Below are positions 56,360 to 64,000 of a stretch of 64,000 nt of DNA, one piece after another. Under the pieces are notes generated by a model. The model ran no database searches. It had not been told where the DNA came from and saw nothing but the letters and a program-made list of their open reading frames with translations. The stretch lies in the NCBI RefSeq assembly GCF_026151205.1, contig NC_087078.1:6589675-6653674 (forward strand), written 5' to 3'. The stretch comes from Bolinopsis microptera. Taxonomy: Eukaryota > Ctenophora > Tentaculata > Lobata > Bolinopsidae. The first letter of the stretch is position 1. Each line of letters starts with the position of its first letter. The position numbers were made by a program, and so were the translations under genes.

Positions 56360-59252
56360 AGCGTGTTGTATTATAGTACAGCCAGACAAATTGAACTTTG
56401 ATCTACTAATAGAAATATAATAGTACAACCGCAAAATTTGAAGAGATCTACAAGGATTATAATAGACAAATATAGTGATCTACTTTGATATGGCCTATGA
56501 TATTGATCTTCTTGTATGCTTGATCTACTACTGCTATGATATGACCATGAAAAAAAGCGCACAAACTTAGTGTTATTAATGTGAACTCAAAATCATTACA
56601 TGCATTACTGATTACACGAACAGAGTCAATAATAAAGCAAGTAATACTAACACAACTCAAGAATGGTCGCACTAAAATTCAACGGGTGATCACTGATATC
56701 GTCATCGTCATGTACATATCCACAATATCAAAAAGGTAATTGCTCATACCAGATCAGCTGCAATCCTCACTAAAGACGTAATTTAAATATTAACTACCAA
56801 ATAACATAGATTTATAAAATTCGTCTCTCGAAACAACTAAACAAATGTTAAAGCGGGCATCACAGTAAACAAAGGAAAGGATGTGAGTAATGATTGTGAT
56901 ATTTTTACACATCGAACAAATGGATTTTCAGCTTTCGACTGAAATAAATTTAAACTGATTTAACAGAACAATCAAAATAACCGTGTACATAGACAGTAGA
57001 CACGATACAAAAAATACAAGATAGATACAATCAAAAACAATAAAATAGACAAGAAACACGCTCCAGACGCATATAATATACCCCATTGAATGTTGAATAC
57101 GTAATATGACTGAGAAGGAGTAAATAAAATCACAATTTTCGCAGTCAATGGTGCTCTTATTTTTGAACAAATGGTCTGACCGTCGTTTAAAAACGGAGAG
57201 AAACAACAGACGTTACACATTATTTTAATAAACAACTATTCATGCGATCAATGAAGCCTACTTTCTAAAAACAACTCCTAATAGTCCTAACTCCAAAAAC
57301 AGAAACATAAAGAAACATTAATAACTTAATAAAGCCAATTGTTAGGGCAAATGAGGCCCACATATTCGGACGACACCTGAGCTCAAGCCATAGAAAACAT
57401 AGACCAAGTCCAGCGTGGACTTTGTTCTCATCGGAAGTAAACAGCTAGATCGTGGTTTGATAGAATTAGTTGGAGTGAATGATGGCTAATTGTTGGAGGT
57501 AAATTTAATGAGTCAATTATTTTGTCAGAGTAGCTGGAATCGTTAAGGTGAGTCAAGCTGTTTCGATTAGCCATGACTTGAACAAGAGCTCCGGTAATTA
57601 TTTGTCAGTGAAATAACAGATACAAAACGGCGCTGCACGGCCGGGAAACATCCAAACTTCGAGGACAAGCTTATTTATTTGAAAACCACGCCTACGGGCG
57701 ATGTTAAGCAAGTCACATCTGAGACTTGAACGGAGCGTTGATAAGACTGAAGATATGTAATCTATTTCACCCTCGCCCACTTAACGTCTCGCCACCCAAA
57801 TGTAAGTCATGTTATTATGACTGGACACTCAAATATGTACACAAGAAAGACAACCAGGCGAGATACAGCTGCAGTGTAGCTGTAATAAAGCATGTAATAA
57901 AGCTTCAAGTTTACATTACACAAGGTAACTGCAAGTCTTGCCAGATCTGGTATTTGTGGCTTGTGCTGACTGATGGGCCCGTGACCAGGCCTAACTGACA
58001 ATAGGAATTAACATTATCATTAGATACAGTCACCAATTAACAGCATATATGCATATTGCGTAATGAATATTGAAAATGTTTCAGGTCTGACTTGGCAGTC
58101 TCCCGACTAACAGTTGACAGTAACTCGTTTGTAACTATAACTAGAATAGACAGTGACATTTGTAGTCTATTATGGTACAATAGTGTTCTGCGTTATTGCT
58201 TACTCGTACGTTATCGAATGCAACACTTCAATTAAAGAACAAAAGTATGAAAATTGCCTGAGATCAGATAAAACGCCAGTATTTGCAAAAATGTAAACTT
58301 TATTGGTTCGAACTAGGGTCGTTTCAATGCTTTATAATGCAACTATCAAGGCCATAATTAATGAACACAACAAGGGCCGCACAGCAGGTCTGTTGAAAAC
58401 GAGGGTGGCGTAGGTATATGGCCCGAATTTCTTTTATTTCCCAAAATGGATAAATTTGTATTGAACGTCAAGTGTGGACCATCGCAGAACATGTAACTAA
58501 CGAGGTCAACACAATAGAATACGCCAGATATTACTATCATTTACTTATATTATTACTTTATTACTAATACTGCGAGGAGGTTACACACGTCTTTATCAGG
58601 TGGCGATTTTCTTCTAATCAAAGAGCGGTTTTGAAAGTTATGATTCTATCAGTGAGTCCAGAATTGGTCTCATTCAGTAAAACTATCAAAGTTTGATCTG
58701 GGACTTAAGACTTCAAAAGGTGACAGGATGTACCAAATGAACCTAGCTACTAGGGGGACAACATAGTTCACTCAAACAAAATGTGGATCTAAATAGTTCT
58801 GATGAGTTACAAACAGACAATCCAATCAAATATGCACAATAATGAAGATACCAGCATAAAAATTGTATCACACCATTTCCCATCAAATGTTATTGTTATT
58901 ATTCCTGACACTGAAGTGGACCAAATGTTTGATTATATTGAATCTATCGTGCAAATTACTGTTCCAGTATGTCAATAAGTAAAAATAAAGAAAAGAAGGT
59001 AGTAATATCAAACTTGCTCAATTTACTGTGACGAAGGTGGACCATTCAAACAAAAAGACGACTGCGTGATAACCTGAGCTTATATGTAAAAAACAACATG
59101 TCTGAAAACACATCCTAGCATCTATGAGTATAAATTTAGTAACTAGGAGTTGCCTAGCAATTTATCAAAACTATTCTAGTATTCTGCCAGTTTATCAGTC
59201 TGAGACTAGATTTTTAGCGATGCATACTTTGTTATTTCTGATATAATAGCGC
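56360..59252. other. Intergenic AT-rich region
   Basis: No gene, RNA gene or element with clear ends recognised. Open frames here are short and without domain features. Confidence 0.4.
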
Positions 59253-59546
59253 TTAGTCGAGTACTTTTTTATCAGCTTCTTCATTTAATCCCGAACAAGT
59301 TTTTTCTTTGAAGCTGAAGTTGTAGCCTGGATCTCCCAGTTCCCACAGTTTTAAGATCTTTCGCCTTACGTAAAACTCGATGAACTGCTTTATAAGGATC
59401 AGTAGTGTTACTTTGATCGGCATTCCTTGGACGCTATCAGTCTTCTCCATGCCGACTCGTTCAAATTCATCAATAACCGGCTTCTCCTGTAATGAATCAA
59501 AAATGTCCATAATGAACTTCATCGCTATAAAAGTCCTGTCCTTCAT
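59253..59546 (-). CDS. Hypothetical 97-codon open frame
   Basis: Reads MKDRTFIAMKFIMDIFDSL, then IDEFERVGMEKTDSVQGMPI, LLILIKQFIEFYVRRKIL and LGDPGYNFSFKEK. Amino-acid composition looks protein-like and helical rather than random, but I recognise no family and no flanking exon. It could be an exon of a larger gene, a transposon fragment or chance. Confidence 0.3.
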   Translation of the reverse strand: MKDRTFIAMKFIMDIFDSLQEKPVIDEFERVGMEKTDSVQGMPIKVTLLILIKQFIEFYVRRKILKLWELGDPGYNFSFKEKTCSGLNEEADKKVLD

Positions 59547-60126
59547 AGAGAATTTAGTTTCAGGTAAGTTTTTGGATCAGTAATCTTTAGCCATTGCCGA
59601 TCGTTCAAAACTTTTCAGTTTCGATGTGTTTTCAGCGCAGTTCTCCTTCGTAACTAAATGATTTTATTTAGAATTGTACTGCCACATAAGTGTAGCATAT
59701 GTGCCACATAAATGCCGTATTAGGTGCCGATTAATCAGTGCATCTCAATTTGTGTAGCAACTAACGATTGAAGACTCATAAAATCAATTGTGTCTATGAA
59801 TTGATTGCTCACCAAAGGCATTTTGTGACAAGCTGAGGGGTACTCGAACTTAAAACAAGAAATGATAAAGAATAATATCAATGGTAACTACTAAACGGTA
59901 ACGCTTTACTGCCTGGAAATACTGTCTCTCACAAGTATAGTCAGTGACACATCAAGTTATCAAGTCATTAAAACCAGATCCTAAGTATCACCACCACTAG
60001 ACAGACTAAACATGAGTACCACTACAGTACACCACCACTAGACATGAGTACCACTAGATTACTCATGCGCGAGTGTTTCTCTCAGAACGTTTCAATGAGG
60101 ATTAAACGACTTGTAATAATGACGAA

Positions 60127-60912
60127 GGGTACCAGATCCCAAGTATTTGTAAACAGGTAAGTGTCTCTCTCAGAACTATGAATGAGTAATTACGAGGTTT
60201 TCACAGAGAAAAACGGTACCAGATCCCAAGTATTTGTAAACAGGTGAGTGTCTCTCTCAGAACTATGAATGAGTAATTACGAGGTTTTCACAGAGAAAAA
60301 CGGTACCAGATCCCAAGTATTTGTAAACAGGTGAGTGTCTCTCTCAGAACTATGAATGAGTAATTACGAGGTTTTCACAGAGACAAACGGTACCAGATCC
60401 CAAGTATTTGTAAACAGGTGAGTGTCTCTCTCAGAACTATGAATGAGTAATTACGAGGTTTTCACAGAGACAAACGGTACCAGATCCCAAGTATTTGTAA
60501 ACAGGTGAGTGTCTCTCTCAGAACTATGAATGAGTAATTACGAGGTTTTCACAGAGACAAACGGTACCAGATCCCAAGTATTTGTAAACAGGTGAGTGTT
60601 TCTCTCAGAACTATGAATGAGTAATTACGAGGTTTTCACAGAGACAAACGGTACCAGATCCCAAGTATTTGTAAACAGGTGAGTGTCTCTCTCAGAACAA
60701 TGAATGAGTAATTACGAGGTTTTCACAGAGACAAACGGTACCAGATCCCAAGTATTTGTAAACAGGTGAGTGTCTCTCTCAGAACTATGAATGAGTAATT
60801 ACGAGGTTTTCACAGAGACAAACGGTACCAGATCCCAAGTATTTGTAAACAGGTGAGTGTCTCTCTCAGAACTATGAATGAGTAATTACGAGGTTTTCAC
60901 AGAGAAAAACGG
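60127..60912. repeat. 87-bp tandem array (about 9 copies) with splice-like signals in each unit
   Basis: Units start (cggtaccagatcccaagtat) at about 60127, 60214, 60301, 60388 and so on. Each carries ggttttcacag, a 37-base segment, then aacaggtgagtgt, which matches the animal splice donor consensus. Units are almost identical. No adjoining gene was recognised. Confidence 0.93.
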
Positions 60913-61071
60913 AGCCACAGCTACAAGAAGAACAGTAACATTGTAAAAAGATGAGTCATCTTGGAAAGGAGAGCAACAAGAAGTACAGTAACGTACTTGT
61001 AAACAGATGAGTCCTCTTGGAAAGGACCCTTCTTGGACCGTTTCAACTAGTCAGGTTATGAGATTTGATAC

Positions 61072-61095
61072 TTGTAGCCCCCCCCCCCCCCACTT
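61072..61095. repeat. Poly-C tract
   Basis: About 15 Cs between two tgtagc motifs. Confidence 0.9.
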
Positions 61096-61199
61096 GTAGC
61101 GATCCTCCATGCGGAATACAGCCGTAAGAACAGCAACGTTTTAGTTTTGCTAAATTATTATAAAGTCTGCTTTACAATACTACAAGTACAATGGGTAGA

Positions 61200-61323
61200 T
61201 ATGAATATTACTATGAATGCAGCAGACAGAGGACATCTAATGTGTCGAGGACAATGGTTGGACCCGGAGTTCATAGACCAGCTACGTCGATTAAAACTCC
61301 TAGCTCTCATTCATTGTGCTCCC
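61200..61323 (+). CDS. Possible small open frame, 40 codons
   Basis: Starts with tandem ATGs and reads MNAADRGHLMCRGQWLDPEF, then QLRRLKLLALIHCAP and a stop. Too short and without homology that I recognise; listed because the composition differs from the AT-rich flanks. Confidence 0.15.
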
Positions 61324-61685
61324 TAGAATCCTAGTAACTTTAAAGAAAAGAGCAAGAAAGAGCAAGATGCTAGCAATAAATAAACACCAAAACGTTGAAC
61401 AGGGAACATAGACCTTTTTCCTATTAACCTTAGTCTGCAGAAAAAACAGAGAGCAATAAAAACACACAATATTGATGGCCCCGTGCATTAGGACCTCTTA
61501 CATTAGAGGATTTACCAATAAATAGTACACGTTTACAACATGGTATAGGAATTGGAGGAGGGTGCTATCAGGGTTGGAGAAAGGATCTCAGGACAGGTGG
61601 TTATCATCAAGGAGAGGACCGCAATATTAGAACCGTGAGGGGCGGATAGGGGCGGAGAGGGGTAGGGTTACGGTACAGACTACAG

Positions 61686-61715
61686 GGGCGGGGGGGGGGG
61701 GGGGGGGGCGGGGAC
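61686..61715. repeat. Poly-G tract
   Basis: About 18 Gs bounded by ggggcg on both sides, following a G-rich stretch from 61640. Confidence 0.9.
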
Positions 61716-62117
61716 ACGCTAATGTGACAACAGACAACCAATACACTGTCAGTGTTAAATCCTTAGTGAGCGTGATATGTACAACATATTATGACTATAT
61801 GAGGTAATATACAGTAATATGACCAACAGATCACTACAAAATACGATAAAATGAGAGATGCTGCTGTGACACACACGCGGTATATAACGGTATAACAGTA
61901 CGCAGCGGTTGAGTGATCCTAACTTGGATATGTTGTTGGCTTGGACAAAGGAAGAGGGATTATACATCCCGGGAGGGTAACAGCTAGCAGCTGTAGCTCA
62001 TCAGCCGGATTATTTCAGAATCTAACACTTTGTACTCTGGATAAGATATCAGTGTGGAAATGAGAGATTGGTCCAGACTGGCAAATAACATTGGTATATA
62101 AGCCTAGTACTGCTGAT

Positions 62118-62170
62118 GGACTAGAGACACGAGACTAGAGACACGAGACTAGAGACACGAGACTAGAGAA
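62118..62170. repeat. Short tandem repeat (ctagagacacgaga)
   Basis: Between three and four copies of a 14-base unit. Confidence 0.9.
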
Positions 62171-64000
62171 TGTGCTGATAAAAGAGTTGTAGATTGTCAT
62201 ATTACTATATTAGATAAGATAGGCTCATGAAGGAGAACGTGATGATGTAGGAGTTGGGAGTTGTAGAACATAATGATATCTACAGCTCATAAATTTAGTT
62301 TACATCTCGTGGGTAGTTGTTCAGTTTTAGACCTCTGAGATGAGTGTATAAGTCGGTATAGGATCTTGTACACAGAGCAGGACAACTTCAGTTTGACCAA
62401 GATATTAGCTTATCAGAGAAGGAAGTTAACAGAATATGTAGTCTTAAAATCACAAACACCGACACATCAGACCGTGTGATAACATTGAACTAAACTATAT
62501 GCAGCGTTGGAGAATATATTCAGTTCATTGAACAATATAAACAATTCACTGCCATTAGTCATATTAGAAAGCCCCCCCAGAAGCGATATTTTAAATGAAA
62601 CAGAGAGTTTTACATATGTTCTCATCGCATATTTCGCATGTCTTCATGTCAGCATGTGCTTCTTTAAGCCCTCTGTTTTATAACAGCCCAACGTAAACAT
62701 TAAACGGACAGATGAAAGTCGCTTGATTTTATTCCGCGGAAATCGGAATGTTTTCTGTTGAATTAAATAAAGGAATCGGGTAAATTAAAGAAGACTATAT
62801 ATATTTACTGAATCTAGGAAACCTGACAAATATATTAATTCTTGCTAGACAAATAACATAGTTCTGATATGTAGTTCTGATATTTAATTGTTATTCAATG
62901 ATTTAGTTATTTAGTATCATTAAAAAGTTAAAAGTGTTGAATAGCAGCTCGCACTAACGGGACATGGCTGACCAGCAGTGGACAAGGCTGTGCTTATAAG
63001 TTATTATGATTAAGCAAAAAGATGGACATCGTCAAGCTGCAGGACAGATAAAGACGCCAATTGTTACTAAATTCACTTACAAGTTGCTGATATATTTCAA
63101 GTGAGAACACTAATACGTTTCAAAGTAGTCTAATACCGACTATTCCATCGAAAACGATATTTTCCAAATGTCACTCAATGTGGCATTTATTTTAAACGAG
63201 TTGTATGCAGGCATGAGAAACGAATAAATAAATAAATAGATAGTTAATAATATTAATATTTACATTCAAAAGTGTTCTTTGTCGGTAATGTTGAAAAATG
63301 AAAGACTTTCTAGAACCAGCGAGACGCTAATACTTATCATTATTTGGAAATTAACAAATAAATGGTTTTAAACTAATCTTACGATTCCAAATACAAATAG
63401 ATTCATTTATTGAGTATGATACAGATTACAGAAGGAATATATTCAATGTAGTTCGAGGAGTCCTAATTCTCCCCATGTCCAAGAGTGGCGTTTCTCTTGT
63501 ATCAACTATGAAAATATGAACAGATAATCTGATTATCGATAAACGATCATCATTATAAACATTACCTGGGGACCCAGGCTTTAGTGTTCATAAATGAAGA
63601 TATGGCAGAGTGACAGGCGGACCGCTGCCCAATAATATAAACAGTACGTGTTTTGTCGGTTCTACGAAATGTCGGTAAGCCAGGTAGAAACTCATCATTA
63701 CTATTCGCACGCCGAATGTCAAAAACTTACAAAATGTTGACAGTTTTACGCCAAACAATATGTTTTATCACAACCCTCATTCTGCCAAAGCAGTGTTGGG
63801 AAAGAAACATAATATATCAACAATATATCATCTCGTATCGCACTATAAAACCAATTAACCTAAATTTAACCTAATCGTGGTTGTGATTTGAGATACAGCT
63901 CAGAACATCAAGATATTCTCAAGACCGAGCAACTCACTATATCAGGTCATTGATCACACAAACTTTCAAACTAGTTGCTAAGATACTCATGGTTGCTAGG
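62171..64000. other. Right-edge region without recognised genes
   Basis: AT-rich. 63385-63505 is the partner of the dispersed repeat in SLC5A7 intron 9. Nothing else supported. Confidence 0.4.

Noticed and set aside
58290-58330. tRNA-like ggttcgaac motif
   Set aside because: No matching acceptor stem, anticodon arm or A box around it; no tRNA could be folded by eye in the window.

Overview
The window looks like nuclear DNA of an animal, probably an early-branching one such as a cnidarian. The evidence is spliced genes with GT-AG introns, a receptor guanylate cyclase, a choline transporter, SLC22-type transporters, a DSL-domain receptor, an APE-type LINE, a Merlin transposon, several short DNA elements with 8-bp target duplications, and a very AT-rich, repeat-laden background. 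The species cannot be named from the sequence alone.

The backbone of the window is one minus-strand gene. A receptor guanylate cyclase (natriuretic-peptide-receptor type) can be threaded through 24 exons from 53333 down to 5513. Every splice phase agrees and the product is 1106 residues: signal peptide, ANF-type ligand-binding ectodomain, one membrane helix, pseudokinase domain, linker and cyclase catalytic domain. Its introns hold four complete genes on the opposite strand. A multi-DSL receptor lies in the last intron (6753-8862). An SLC22-like transporter (27567-29646), a high-affinity choline transporter SLC5A7 (39572-43643) and a second SLC22-like paralogue (47035-49050) lie in the 25.5-kb intron between exons 5 and 6.

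Left edge (1-4.2 kb): a dead LINE on the minus strand abuts a fragment of the DSL gene and a degraded second DSL-gene copy, so the DSL gene belonged to a small tandem family. Middle (9.4-21 kb): several cyclase introns carry tandem repeats that include the splice acceptor itself. The most striking is an array of about 60 copies of a 63/64-bp unit, made half of exon 23 and half of its upstream intron. Transporter region (31-46 kb): a 3' remnant of a third SLC22 copy, a Merlin element with self-repetitive terminal inverted repeats, a 318-bp tandem repeat, a fold-back element and two poly-G-ended short elements. Right edge (53.4-64 kb): no convincing gene, but a 1.6-kb repeat element, an 87-bp tandem array with splice-like signals, and low-complexity tracts.

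Functionally, two organic-ion transporters flank a choline transporter, all inside a cGMP receptor gene. Co-regulation is possible but is only inference. The choline transporter reading frame is broken by one apparent base deletion in exon 10.
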